DNA of 39,084 bases. Origin: Cacconaster sp033811195 (lineage in GTDB: Bacteria; Bacteroidota; Bacteroidia; Bacteroidales; UBA932). Positions 29,154 through 37,643 of the stretch are shown here, one piece after another. The stretch spans positions 1-39,084 of the forward strand of contig JAPXOZ010000016.1 in assembly GCA_033811195.1 (NCBI GenBank), written 5' to 3'. The notes below the pieces were generated by a model. That model was not told the origin of the DNA, made no database searches, and was given only the letters and a program-made list of their open reading frames with translations. The translations under genes and the position numbers were made by a program. Position 1 is the first letter of the stretch. The number at the start of each line of letters is the position of its first letter.

Positions 29154-29988
29154 CGGTGAAATTTAGTTTCTTTTTTAAAAATATAATAATTAAGACAAAA
29201 AGAATCAGTGCAACAGCATATAGCAATGCATACCAGACAGTGGGAAGTTGCTCCGAAAATACCGTGTCAATGGGAATGTCCGGAAAAAGCCTAGCCATAA
29301 GCATCGATGAGAAATTATTTATAAAATGGAGGAAGATAACCAACCAGATAGAACGGCTCTTCCAGTACATCCAGCCGAAAAATGTCCCCAGGGCGAAGGC
29401 CGGAATTGCCTGCCAGGGGTTAAGATGTATCAATGCAAAAAGAAATGCAGACCAAAGAATTGCTTTTACGGGAGAAATATGCTCCAGCATCCCTCTAAGC
29501 ATCATTCCCCTGCAGAGAAATTCCTCGCAAAGCGGAGCGAGAATAGTTGTAGCGATAAGTGAATCCATCAGAGGGGAGTCACTTAATATCATCTCGAATA
29601 TCCTTTTTATACTATCAGGCATAGGTATAAAGGAAGTAAGCGGCTCGATAAGTACCGAAATGCAGAGAGTAGCAAGGGCGGCAAGAAGGAAGAGAGGGAG
29701 AGGATGCAACGAACCGAAAAAAGGGCTATTGATTTTGCGTGGCGCAGTAAATTCAGTTACCTCATATCTCCGATATTCCATCTTCGCCTTGAAATAGATA
29801 AAAGCGAAGACGGGAAGCATCATACACAAGTACATAATAGAGAACGATCCCCAGAAAACAGAATCTCCTGCAAACAATTTCGGAATGGCGCCAAAAAACG
29901 ATCCGATAAATACAAAAACTAGTGCCAGAAGCCAACTCTGACCCAACGAAGGGGCATAATAACGCAGTTTTCGGAGTGTCGATGTCAT
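29104..29988 (-). CDS. CPBP-family intramembrane metalloprotease
   Basis: This 294-residue multi-pass membrane protein has about six to eight hydrophobic segments. The CPBP (Abi, CAAX-protease-like) motifs are in place: APLCEEFLCRGMM with Glu155, Glu156 and Arg160, FALIHLNPWQ with His188, and a later HFINNFSSML helix with His and Asn. Bacterial members may process membrane proteins or lack known substrates. The basic, Asp/Glu-rich C-terminus runs 50 bases into manA. It is the first gene of the CPBP-manA-S4 operon and is divergent from the FtsB-like gene. Confidence 0.9.
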   Translation of the reverse strand: MTSTLRKLRYYAPSLGQSWLLALVFVFIGSFFGAIPKLFAGDSVFWGSFSIMYLCMMLPVFAFIYFKAKMEYRRYEVTEFTAPRKINSPFFGSLHPLPLFLLAALATLCISVLIEPLTSFIPMPDSIKRIFEMILSDSPLMDSLIATTILAPLCEEFLCRGMMLRGMLEHISPVKAILWSAFLFALIHLNPWQAIPAFALGTFFGWMYWKSRSIWLVIFLHFINNFSSMLMARLFPDIPIDTVFSEQLPTVWYALLYAVALILFVLIIIFLKKKLNFTDDKKTLSAEIPADSKN

Positions 29989-30001
29989 CTCTTTTTTATT
30001 T

Positions 30002-30029
30002 CAAAATTACTATTATTTGACTACTTTTG
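30002..30029. promoter_or_regulatory. Divergent promoter boxes for the CPBP operon and the FtsB-like gene
   Basis: A minus-strand TAATTTTG (plus coordinates 30002-30009) serves the CPBP operon (ATG at 29988). A plus-strand TACTTTTG (30022-30029) serves the FtsB-like gene (ATG at 30047). The boxes are 12 bases apart. Confidence 0.55.
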
Positions 30030-30046
30030 CAAAAAAAGAAACGGCA

Positions 30047-30370
30047 ATGAGATTGTGGAAAAAATTCCTGGAATTCAGACAAAATGTCTTGTCACACAAA
30101 GTATGGCGGATAGTCTTCAGCAAGTACACTATCGTCACATTAATTTTCCTACTATTTCTGCTTTTTGATACAAACGACATCGCACAATGGTTCAAGTCCG
30201 GATCAACTCTCCGTTCCCAGGAACGACAGATCAGATCCTACCGTAAAGAGATTAAACAGACTGAAGAACAGTTAACCACTCTCAAGTCAAAGAAAGACTC
30301 CATCGAAAGCTTCGCTCGCGAAAAATACTACTTTCTGGAAGAAGGAGAAACCGTATATATAGTCGAATAA
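30047..30370 (+). CDS. FtsB/DivIC-like septum formation initiator protein
   Basis: This is a small bitopic cell-division protein of 107 residues. The ATG at 30047 gives MRLWKKFLEFRQN; an in-frame TTG at 30017 lies upstream of or within the promoter box and is rejected. One membrane helix (YTIVTLIFLLFLLF, about 28-41) is followed by a periplasmic coiled coil (SQERQIRSYRKEIKQTEEQLTTLKSKKDSIESFAREKYYF) with the family's closing FAREKYYFLEEGETVYIV motif. Such proteins link FtsL and FtsQ in the divisome. It is a single gene. Confidence 0.88.
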   Translation: MRLWKKFLEFRQNVLSHKVWRIVFSKYTIVTLIFLLFLLFDTNDIAQWFKSGSTLRSQERQIRSYRKEIKQTEEQLTTLKSKKDSIESFAREKYYFLEEGETVYIVE

Positions 30371-30398
30371 TCCCCGTTAATATCAGATTGTGGGGATT
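30369..30398. terminator. Possible bidirectional hairpin between FtsB-like and AGCS genes
   Basis: The arms aatcccc (30369-30375) and ggggatt (30392-30398) form a 7-bp stem. It overlaps both stop codon regions of the convergent genes. There is no T-run, so it would be a weak terminator. Confidence 0.4.
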
Positions 30399-31771
30399 TC
30401 ATCAGTGTCCTCCTCATCCAGGCGATTTTCCCAGAGATATTTTCTTGTCTCACGGACAATCACGCCCGAAAGCAGCAAGACTGCTATTAGGTTGGGTATG
30501 GCCATAAAGGCGTTTGTGATATCTGAGATATTCCACACAAGATTAAGAGACATTACTGCACCGATATAGACTCCCACTACCCACACAACCCTATAAATCC
30601 ATATCACAATGCGTGACAGCTTGAAGTTGTGACCGCAGAGATACTCAATAGCCCTCTCACCATAATAGGCCCATCCGAGTATAGTGGAATATGCGAAGGT
30701 AAAAATGCCAAACGCCAGTATGAAGGGACCGATAACGGGAATCTTGCTAAAGGCAGCCTGAGTCAGAGCTGCGCCCTGAGTATGATCAATATCAGGATAG
30801 GCAATTATACTGCTCACAAGTACAAGACCTGTAATAAAACATATTACCACTGTATCCCAAAAAGTGCCGGTGGAAGAGACAAGAGCCTGGCGGACTGGGT
30901 TGCGGGTCTTTGCAGCAGCAGCTACAATAGGGGCAGAACCCAGACCGGACTCGTTGGAGAAAAGTCCACGGGCTATGCCATAACGGCAGGCTATCATCAT
31001 TGTAGTGCCAACAAAGCCGCCTCCGGCGGCACGGGCACTGAAAGCTGACTTAAAGATAAGAGTAAGTGCTTCACCTAAATAACCCCAGTTGAAAGCGAGA
31101 ATTACAAAACACCCCAGCACATATACGACAGCCATGAAAGGTACCAGAGCTGAGCAAACATTAGCTATGCCCTTGACTCCAAAAACAATAACCAACATCA
31201 CCAAAATTGCCAGAACTACTGCCACCAACTTTGCACTAATGTTGAAGGTTTCGCCGAGAAGCAGCGATATGGAGTTTGCCTGTACAGTGTTACCTATACC
31301 AAAAGCAGCAATAGCTGTGAAAATCGCAAAAACCACGCCGAGCCACTTCATGTTGAGGCCTCTCTCAAGGGCATACATCGGGCCTCCGAGCATTGTGCCG
31401 CTTTGAGTTTTGACACGGTACTTAACGGCGAGAAGTCCCTCCGAATATTTGGTAGCGATACCAAACACACCGGTAATCCAGGTCCAGAACACCGCTCCAG
31501 GACCTCCGAGAGAAACTGCAGTAGCAACTCCCACTATATTACCCGTACCAATGGTGGCAGCCAGGGAGGTCATCAGTGCTCCGAACTGGCTAACGTCGCC
31601 TGAGGCACCTTTGTCTTTTTTGAAAGAAAGTTTGATTGCCTTGAGAATTTTCAACTGGGGAAATTTGAGACGAATTGTCATGAAAATGTGAGTTCCAAGA
31701 AGCATTATAATCATTGGCCAACCCCAGATAAATGAAGAAAAGTTGGAAATAATCTCGGCAAAATTATTCAT
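30383..31771 (-). CDS. Sodium:alanine/glycine symporter (AGCS family)
   Basis: This is a 462-residue inner-membrane transporter with about ten to eleven membrane helices, expected to import alanine or glycine with Na+. The family signature is clear: SLAATIGTGNIVGVATAVSLGGPGAVFWTW… (residues about 68-97), the GIATKYSEGLLAVKYR block, GGPMYALERGLNMKWLG and GLFSNESGLGSAPIVAAAA. The length is normal. It stands alone, divergent from the S41 peptidase gene, with which it shares a compact promoter region. Confidence 0.94.
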   Translation of the reverse strand: MNNFAEIISNFSSFIWGWPMIIMLLGTHIFMTIRLKFPQLKILKAIKLSFKKDKGASGDVSQFGALMTSLAATIGTGNIVGVATAVSLGGPGAVFWTWITGVFGIATKYSEGLLAVKYRVKTQSGTMLGGPMYALERGLNMKWLGVVFAIFTAIAAFGIGNTVQANSISLLLGETFNISAKLVAVVLAILVMLVIVFGVKGIANVCSALVPFMAVVYVLGCFVILAFNWGYLGEALTLIFKSAFSARAAGGGFVGTTMMIACRYGIARGLFSNESGLGSAPIVAAAAKTRNPVRQALVSSTGTFWDTVVICFITGLVLVSSIIAYPDIDHTQGAALTQAAFSKIPVIGPFILAFGIFTFAYSTILGWAYYGERAIEYLCGHNFKLSRIVIWIYRVVWVVGVYIGAVMSLNLVWNISDITNAFMAIPNLIAVLLLSGVIVRETRKYLWENRLDEEDTDEIPTI

Positions 31772-31807
31772 ACAACAGAAAAAAGATATTAGTAAAAAGT
31801 TTTTTTA

Positions 31808-31823
31808 TACCTTTGCAAAGATA
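31808..31823. promoter_or_regulatory. Back-to-back promoter boxes of AGCS and S41 genes
   Basis: TACCTTTG (31808-31815, plus) directly abuts CAAAGATA (31816-31823), which reads TATCTTTG on the minus strand. Together they form a near-perfect 16-base palindrome. The minus box has a TTTG 16 bases upstream (31840-31843). Confidence 0.55.
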
Positions 31824-31852
31824 GAGAAATGATTTAATTCAAAAAAAGAATA

Positions 31853-33280
31853 ATGAACCGAAAGATACTGTTAAACACATTTGCAATTTTTTTTGCAGCT
31901 TTATTGCTTTCTTCATCCAGTTGTAAGGACCCTGTAACTCCTGACCCACCTCCTGAAACGAAGGACCCTGACTATTTTGCAAAGGTCTTTTTGAGAAGGG
32001 AATATATGGATGTGTATTATTATTGGTATAAGGATGTTAAGGCCGCCAATGCCAAGCTTGATCCCCTCAGATACGATATATATGAGTTCTTCGACGAGAT
32101 GCTCTACGTCAAGGATAGATGGAGTTGGATGACAGACAAAGAAAGTTATCTCAAAAGCGAGGAGGGTACTGTAACAGGCACGTATGGTGCAAGCATCTCA
32201 CAGCCGATTAAATATTACGACGATTATGATGTAAAAGTACGATTAGTCTATCCCAACTCTCCCTTCGCTCAAGAGGGTGTAACTAGAGGGTGGACTCTAA
32301 CAGCAATCGGAGGCACAGCTACGATGGAACTCATAAGAGCAGGTAAGTTCAATAGCGAATACAACAAAAGTCCACAGCAGTTTACATTTACCGATACGGA
32401 AGGCAAATCACACACCTTCACTACAACGGCAGCCACAACATTAAGCACCAGAAGCGTTCTGATGAGCAAAGTTTTTACCAGTGAGGATTTCGAGGGATTG
32501 ACATCTCCGGTCGGCTATATGCATTACCTCAAATTCAACGCCAATATGTTGGACGATATTGACAACGCGATGCAATTATTCAGGGAAGCCGGTGTTAAAC
32601 ACCTAATACTGGACTTAAGATATAATGGAGGCGGCGACGGCCGTGCCAGCCAACGCCTGGTTGACTATGTCGCTCCCAAGTCTGCTATTGGACAGACCTA
32701 TGTAATCCGCAAACACAATGACCTTCTCGCATCTCAGGACAAGTATTCCAAAGTTGAAGGCATTGAAGGGTCTCTTGAACTTGATGCCCTCTATTTTATA
32801 ACCGCTAAAGGTAGCGCCTCTGCCAGTGAAATGGTTCTTAACGGTCTGGAGCCTCTGATGAATGTCAAACATGTGGGTGATACCACATACGGCAAACCTA
32901 ACGGAATGTATGTGTTGATGTATCCTGGCGAGAATGCCGATTATACCAGATACAATCAAGGTGACTTTAGCAACCTTAAATGGGTATTTCTTCCTATTTG
33001 CTTCTACAATCAAAACAAGGATTTCCGTGACATTCCCGACAAAGGCATTGCACCGGCCAACTACCGTCCCGATGACCTATATCATGATTTCGGCCCTTCT
33101 GAGGACAATATTAAAGCCTGTCTGACACACATAGCCTCCGGCACTTATCCTCCCCTCCCACAAAAGAAGACAAAAGCTGTTACCAAAACATTTGAAGAAA
33201 GGCTCGTTAAGATCGCTCTCACACAGGAGGAGATTGACCCTAAATATGGCTCATACACAATACCTTGGAAAAATCGCTAA
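31853..33280 (+). CDS. S41-family C-terminal processing peptidase-like lipoprotein
   Basis: This 475-residue exported serine peptidase has a lipobox SSSC (Cys24), a Pro/Asp-rich linker (PDPPPETKDPD), an N-terminal helical domain (40-105), a PDZ-like domain (about 110-190, YGASISQPI…, VYPNSPFAQEGVTRGWTLTAIGG) and the S41 core. The catalytic Ser323 lies in KGSASASEM and the general base Lys348 in TYGKPNG, at the spacing of 25 residues found in tail-specific proteases; LRYNGGGDG (256-264) precedes them. It probably degrades or processes envelope proteins. It has its own promoter and ends in an AT hairpin. Confidence 0.93.
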   Translation: MNRKILLNTFAIFFAALLLSSSSCKDPVTPDPPPETKDPDYFAKVFLRREYMDVYYYWYKDVKAANAKLDPLRYDIYEFFDEMLYVKDRWSWMTDKESYLKSEEGTVTGTYGASISQPIKYYDDYDVKVRLVYPNSPFAQEGVTRGWTLTAIGGTATMELIRAGKFNSEYNKSPQQFTFTDTEGKSHTFTTTAATTLSTRSVLMSKVFTSEDFEGLTSPVGYMHYLKFNANMLDDIDNAMQLFREAGVKHLILDLRYNGGGDGRASQRLVDYVAPKSAIGQTYVIRKHNDLLASQDKYSKVEGIEGSLELDALYFITAKGSASASEMVLNGLEPLMNVKHVGDTTYGKPNGMYVLMYPGENADYTRYNQGDFSNLKWVFLPICFYNQNKDFRDIPDKGIAPANYRPDDLYHDFGPSEDNIKACLTHIASGTYPPLPQKKTKAVTKTFEERLVKIALTQEEIDPKYGSYTIPWKNR

Positions 33281-33286
33281 TTGCTA

Positions 33287-33312
33287 AATAAATAAAATAT
33301 TTTTTATTTATT
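33287..33312 (+). terminator. AT-only hairpin after the S41 gene
   Basis: An 11-bp stem of A/T pairs (33287-33297 with 33302-33312) begins seven bases after the stop. The stem is weak in energy, but its position fits a terminator. Confidence 0.4.
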
Positions 33313-33367
33313 GAAAAATTATTCCTAACTTTCCGAAAATATTTATTCACCTAACAACTATAATTAT

Positions 33368-33541
33368 ATGAAAGAACTACTTGACGCAATCAAAGCTGAA
33401 ATTGAAGTTTTCTCCAAGAACGCTGAAGCTCAGCTTGTTAAGGGCAACAAAGCTGCCGGTACACGTGCAAGGAAAGCTGCTTTGAACTTGAGCAAAATGA
33501 TGAAAGACTTCAGAAAGGTATCTATGGACGCTTCCAGGTAA
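33368..33541 (+). CDS. Histone H1-like basic protein
   Basis: This small gene encodes 57 residues (MKELLDAIKAEIEVFSKNAE… ending FRKVSMDASR). It is Lys/Ala-rich, fully helical in appearance and basic overall, with a KGNKAAGTRARKAAL core. It matches the small proteins annotated as histone H1 in Bacteroidota, which resemble the chlamydial Hc1 N-terminal half and are thought to bind DNA. The upstream TAACTTTC (33326-33333) is a near-consensus promoter box. A strong terminator follows 21 bases after the stop, so it forms its own transcription unit. Confidence 0.85.
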   Translation: MKELLDAIKAEIEVFSKNAEAQLVKGNKAAGTRARKAALNLSKMMKDFRKVSMDASR

Positions 33542-33562
33542 CCTTTGGTTGTCCGAAAGATT

Positions 33563-33596
33563 AAGGGGTGTCCCATACGGACACCCCTTTTGTTTT
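33563..33596. terminator. Rho-independent terminator after the histone H1-like gene
   Basis: An 11-bp stem aaggggtgtcc/ggacacccctt (33563-33573 with 33579-33589), a 5-base loop and a following ttgtttt. It lies between convergent genes and may work in both directions. Confidence 0.9.
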
Positions 33597-33603
33597 GACT
33601 GAT

Positions 33604-34074
33604 TTACTCATCTAAAATGATTCCCGTTTTCTGGAGTTCATTCCAGAGCCAGACGGTACGCCCCTTAATCTGGGCTACGACAAGCTTGACGATAAGTATG
33701 GTTTCTTCACCTTTTTCCTTTGTATAGGTGATATTGCAAATTACCTCCTGATCCACCACGGCAGGAAGTTCGCCAATAAATACGATATGCACATAGGTTA
33801 TCTGGTCATCGCTCTGAATGCGATAAGTCCTTCGTTTTTCATTGAATGACTTCTGGAATGTCTCTTCCGCATAACGGACAATACAAGCGCCTTTTACATA
33901 AAGTCCCTCGTTAGTATTGGCCATAAAGGCTTTTTTCTCAAACGACTCGGTCGGAGGCGGAAATTTTGTATCCGGCGGATCGGGTCCGGGACAGGAAACA
34001 GCCATGGTTACTGCCGTCATTAATAGCAGCAATAACCTTGTGACAAATGACCATATCCTGTTTTTAGAAATCAT
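33604..34074 (-). CDS. Hypothetical lipoprotein next to the M6 protease
   Basis: This 156-residue exported protein has a lipoprotein signal (lipobox AVSC, Cys28) and a Pro/Asp-rich linker (PGPDPPDTKFPPPTESF). The mature part is mainly beta in pattern (YVHIVFIGELPAVVDQEVICNITYT…). I do not recognise the family. The ATG lies one base after the stop of the M6 metalloprotease gene (TGATATG), so both are one operon and probably translated together. It could be an inhibitor, chaperone or anchoring partner of the protease; this is inference from position only. Confidence 0.75.
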   Translation of the reverse strand: MISKNRIWSFVTRLLLLLMTAVTMAVSCPGPDPPDTKFPPPTESFEKKAFMANTNEGLYVKGACIVRYAEETFQKSFNEKRRTYRIQSDDQITYVHIVFIGELPAVVDQEVICNITYTKEKGEETILIVKLVVAQIKGRTVWLWNELQKTGIILDE

Positions 34075-34075
34075 A

Positions 34076-36148
34076 TCAGTCGCTTATCGTTTTTTTCTTC
34101 ACTATAGACTCTACCGAATTGTCCGGATAGGTAATTTCCGCTTTTATCTCAAATATCCCGTTCCGGTCAAATTTTATTTTTCCGTTAGGTACTTCTGCTC
34201 CATTCACGATCCAACGGATGGAAATCACTTCCTCTGCAATGTTGAGAATGGTCAGATGAAGCTCATCCCCTACCTTGTATGATTTATCCATATCCGCAAT
34301 CATAGGGAATATGGAGAACATCTCCCTTGTGGAGAAACTCATCTGGTAACTCTTTCCGACAATGTTGTTTCGTGAATAGAATAGACGGCAGTTGTAAGTG
34401 CTTCCGGGAGTAAGGTCGGTAAATAGATAATCTCTCCGTGTGGCAGCAACGACTGAAGTATCGGCATAAACACTGTTTTCCAGACTCCAAACTATGTTCC
34501 AGTTGCCCCGTGGATCTTCCCTGTCAGTACTCCACTGCAAAAGTGCAGTCCGCTGCTGTGGTTCAATGGAGTATTCATTGACCACCGGTATATCCCATCC
34601 ATTGTCAACAATGATGTCAAGCAACATTCCTGCAGAACCTTTGTGAATATTTATCATACCGTACCCTAAACCTTTTCCGGTCCAATCCAACAGAGGGAAG
34701 GATTGTGACGAATGAATGTGCGTGACGTTGTTTTTACCGGGAAAAAAGAGTATGGAAACATCCGAGTAGCTATTACCTGAAGAGGCAATGGGACGTGCAC
34801 AGGGATGTGAGGCACAACCGTTGACTGCATTATTGCTCCAGCGCATCCGGGCACTCATAGAACAGGCACTCCTGTATGACTTATCGATATGATATACCAC
34901 AAGACCTTCACCTCCGATATGAGCATCCCAACCTGTACCATCTCTGTATTCAAGGTAGAAGTACTCTCCATTGGAATAGGCCGGAATGATGTATGCTTTT
35001 ATTTCCTGATAAACGGGTAGCAATTCTATACTTGTGGTACCATAAAGTCGGCTTGGATATACCGCACCCAGCATTTCTCGTTCGAAAACAGTCAGATAGG
35101 GCGGAGTTTTGCCGCCATTGTTGTAGTTACCGCTATCCATTATTGACAGAGGACCTAAAAGCAGCGGAGTGTATCCCTCCGTTTCACCGTTGACATCATA
35201 CATATCCAAAAGACCCAGCATATGGCAATATTCGTGGCAAATAGAGCCGATTCCTGCAAAATTGCCACCTGAAGAGCCCGAAAATTCGGAGTAACAGGAG
35301 AAATTGGATATCTTCTTACCATCAAAGTAGAGTTCCGAGGAGGATATATTCCAGGACTGTGGCCAGATAGTGGCATCCCCTCCCCCTTCAGCTTCGTTGT
35401 AACCGGCAAATATTATGAATACATTGTCCACAACACCATCACCGTCTGCATCAAAATTGGCAAAATTGACTTTATTGTCAACCATAGTGCAGGCCTGCTC
35501 CACCATTTCCTTCACATTGCTGTCGGAAGATGTAGGTGTATGTTCTCCATAATATCTGTAACCATTAGGGAGCGTTACAGGGTCGATAATCTCAAATGTC
35601 AGCTCATAACTCTCTCCCAGATTGTCCCTGAAATACTCTCTTACACTGCCTGTAGCGCCGTCTTCGGAGTAGTTGATCTGATTGAACAGGTTGAAGAGTC
35701 TTGATCTTATGGATTGTGTCGTAAATTTTAGATCCGAAAACTGCACCGGAATGACTACGGTGCGGATTGTTCTGACTGCCCTTGTAGCTACATCGGGAGC
35801 GAGAAAACTTTTGAAGGACTCTGAAACTATATGTCTCTTCGTCTGGTATGTGATAGGAGGTATGGATTTTGCGTATCCGCCGATAGGAGAACTGTCCACA
35901 CGTCTGGTCGAGATATTAAGCACTCCGCTGTTGAAGTCGGCATAGTAATAATATCCATCAGTGCCCTGTGCCACAATATGACCGGCAAGTGTAGTTTTGA
36001 AGGAGAATGATTCGTCCCCGTTTATCCTAAGCATTAAGAAGGAGCCGTCCGGCTGGAATACCTTGACAGGATATGGCACACTTCTGACTCCGGCTGCCTC
36101 GAAGGCAAACAAAAAGAATGTTGTAAGTATTGCAGCGAAATGACGCAT
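34076..36148 (-). CDS. M6-family secreted metalloprotease
   Basis: This 690-residue exported protease has a signal peptide (about 1-19), an N-terminal propeptide-like region (24-125: VPYPVKVFQPDGSFLMLRINGDE…, typical for M6 proteins), and a zinc-protease domain (128-440) with HEYCHMLGLLD, i.e. ligands His305, His309 and Asp315 with catalytic Glu306. A NFDADGDGVVDNVF stretch (231-244) is a probable calcium site. A fibronectin-III-like domain (about 520-610: EPQQRTALLQWSTDRED…) and a PKD/Ig-like domain follow, ending NSVESIVKKKTISD. Related to immune inhibitor A. No T9SS C-terminal sorting signal is obvious. It is the first gene of a two-gene operon with the lipoprotein. Confidence 0.92.
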   Translation of the reverse strand: MRHFAAILTTFFLFAFEAAGVRSVPYPVKVFQPDGSFLMLRINGDESFSFKTTLAGHIVAQGTDGYYYYADFNSGVLNISTRRVDSSPIGGYAKSIPPITYQTKRHIVSESFKSFLAPDVATRAVRTIRTVVIPVQFSDLKFTTQSIRSRLFNLFNQINYSEDGATGSVREYFRDNLGESYELTFEIIDPVTLPNGYRYYGEHTPTSSDSNVKEMVEQACTMVDNKVNFANFDADGDGVVDNVFIIFAGYNEAEGGGDATIWPQSWNISSSELYFDGKKISNFSCYSEFSGSSGGNFAGIGSICHEYCHMLGLLDMYDVNGETEGYTPLLLGPLSIMDSGNYNNGGKTPPYLTVFEREMLGAVYPSRLYGTTSIELLPVYQEIKAYIIPAYSNGEYFYLEYRDGTGWDAHIGGEGLVVYHIDKSYRSACSMSARMRWSNNAVNGCASHPCARPIASSGNSYSDVSILFFPGKNNVTHIHSSQSFPLLDWTGKGLGYGMINIHKGSAGMLLDIIVDNGWDIPVVNEYSIEPQQRTALLQWSTDREDPRGNWNIVWSLENSVYADTSVVAATRRDYLFTDLTPGSTYNCRLFYSRNNIVGKSYQMSFSTREMFSIFPMIADMDKSYKVGDELHLTILNIAEEVISIRWIVNGAEVPNGKIKFDRNGIFEIKAEITYPDNSVESIVKKKTISD

Positions 36149-36217
36149 ATGCTATTGCGTGGACGATTAAAATTACATAATTACAAAGAATTATTGAATT
36201 TTCAAAAAACATAATCA

Positions 36218-36225
36218 TAACTTTG
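36218..36225 (+). promoter_or_regulatory. Promoter box of the GT2-LAB_N-GT39 operon
   Basis: A perfect TAACTTTG lies nine bases before the ATG at 36235, with a TTG 21 bases upstream (36194-36196). The leader is very short; an in-frame ATG at 36241 is an alternative start. Confidence 0.55.
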
Positions 36226-36234
36226 TGCAAATAA

Positions 36235-36987
36235 ATGGAAATGAACCCAACCTCAAAATACGAATTCACAATCATCGTCCCCTTTTTCAATGAAAGGGAA
36301 AATATTCCGAGACTGGAGGAAAAACTCTCCGATTATCTTAAAAAATCTTTGTGTAAATCTGCCTGCGTACTCTTCGTCAATGACGGATCTATTGACGGTG
36401 GAGATATCCTGGTTCAGGAAGCCTGTAGCAGACATGATGATTTCCACTATATCTCGCTGGAGAGGAACACCGGTCTGAGTGGAGCCCTAAAAGCCGGCAT
36501 TGACCATTGCGAATCACCTTATATGGGGTACATCGATGCCGATCTGCAAACAGACCCTGACGATTTCGACCTTTTGCTGGCAGAACGTGAGAATTACCAG
36601 CTTGTGCTGGGAATTCGTGCCGAGCGCAAGGATTCATTCGTCAAGAGGGTATCTTCTCGTATAGCCAACAGTTTTCGCAGGATGATGACAAAAGATGGAG
36701 TTTCGGACACGGGATGCCCTCTCAAGGTAATGCAGAGCAGTTATGCCCGCAAAATCCCCTTCTTTAGCGGAATGCACCGATTTCTGCCCGCGTTGATTCA
36801 GATGGTAGGAGGAACTGTACTGGAGATTCCCGTCAGACACTATCCCCGTACGGCGGGAAAAGCTAAATACAACCTTAGAAACCGCCTCGTTGGCCCCTTC
36901 AAGGATTGTTTCGCCTTTCGCTGGATGAAGAAAAGATATATCGATTACAAGGTTGCATCCGGTAGTTTTAACCAAAAGCAATCTTAA
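36235..36987 (+). CDS. Glycosyltransferase family 2 (ArnC/DPM1-like)
   Basis: This 250-residue GT-A transferase is predicted to load a sugar onto undecaprenyl phosphate at the cytosolic face of the inner membrane. It shows FTIIVPFFNERENIPRLEE, the VNDGSIDGG motif (48-56), LERNTGLSGALKAGID, and the metal-binding DADLQTDPDDF (99-109). Unlike ArnC or GtrB it has no C-terminal membrane helices; the partner LAB_N protein could provide the membrane function. The stop overlaps the next start (TAATG). Position before LAB_N and GT39 genes supports the lipid-carrier role. The sugar is unknown. Confidence 0.88.
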   Translation: MEMNPTSKYEFTIIVPFFNERENIPRLEEKLSDYLKKSLCKSACVLFVNDGSIDGGDILVQEACSRHDDFHYISLERNTGLSGALKAGIDHCESPYMGYIDADLQTDPDDFDLLLAERENYQLVLGIRAERKDSFVKRVSSRIANSFRRMMTKDGVSDTGCPLKVMQSSYARKIPFFSGMHRFLPALIQMVGGTVLEIPVRHYPRTAGKAKYNLRNRLVGPFKDCFAFRWMKKRYIDYKVASGSFNQKQS

Positions 36988-37643
36988 TGGAGAGCATTCT
37001 TGTATATGCGCTCGGATTTTTGGCCCAAGGACTCTTTTCAGCAAGGATTCTGGTTCAATGGATATTGTCCGAGAGAGCCAAAAAAGTGGTCTCTCCCACC
37101 ATATTCTGGATTCTTTCGCTGATAGCCTCCTATTTGCTTTTCATATACGGATGGCTTCGCGACGACTTCTCGATAATGCTCGGGCAAGTGATTGCCTATT
37201 ATGTATATATCTGGAATCTCGGTGCAAAAGGAGCCTGGAAGAGCATCCGCAGCGGATGGAGGCAAATATTGGTGACGATACTGCTACTTACCCCTGTCGT
37301 AGGGATTTCTCTTATGGCAGACCATGCGCAGGACCTCATCGCCCGACTTTTCGAGAACAGTGAAATTCCGCTGTGGCTCATACTCTTCGGTTCGTTGGGA
37401 CAAGTGATATTTTCGTTCAGATTTATCTACCAACTGATTTATTCCTCCCGCAGGGGTGAATCGATGCTTCCGGCCGGATTCTGGATTATCAGTCTAACAG
37501 GGTCCGCCATAATCGTCATTTACGGTATAATACGCCTTGATCCTGTGATCATTCTGGGTCAAGGCATAGGTTTTATTTCATATTCACGCAACTTGATCTT
37601 ATGGAGAAGAAACAAAAGAGAGAAGAGATCATCCGCTTCATAA
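36987..37643 (+). CDS. Double LAB_N-domain membrane protein
   Basis: This 218-residue inner-membrane protein contains two copies of the LAB_N (lipid-A-disaccharide synthase N-terminal-like, PF07578) three-helix unit. The first is residues 1-88 (LGFLAQGLFSARILVQWILSE…, IYGWLRDDFSIMLGQVIAYYVYIWNL). The second is residues about 127-210 (LFGSLGQVIFSFRFIYQLIYS…, IYGIIRLDPVIILGQGIGFISYSRNL). The internal repeat is visible by eye: QG/GQ…R.L/F…Q…S then IYG..R.D…LGQ…Y.RNL. Such proteins occur next to GT2 and GT39 genes and may flip or hand over lipid-linked sugars. It overlaps the GT39 start by 43 bases. Confidence 0.87.
   Translation: MESILVYALGFLAQGLFSARILVQWILSERAKKVVSPTIFWILSLIASYLLFIYGWLRDDFSIMLGQVIAYYVYIWNLGAKGAWKSIRSGWRQILVTILLLTPVVGISLMADHAQDLIARLFENSEIPLWLILFGSLGQVIFSFRFIYQLIYSSRRGESMLPAGFWIISLTGSAIIVIYGIIRLDPVIILGQGIGFISYSRNLILWRRNKREKRSSAS

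Noticed and set aside
29147..29797. 216-residue plus-strand open frame
   Set aside because: It is antisense to the CPBP protease gene and rich in Ser/Arg/Ile without domain features.
36953..37363. 136-residue plus-strand frame overlapping GT2 and LAB_N genes
   Set aside because: It is out of frame with two well-supported membrane and transferase genes and has no domain.
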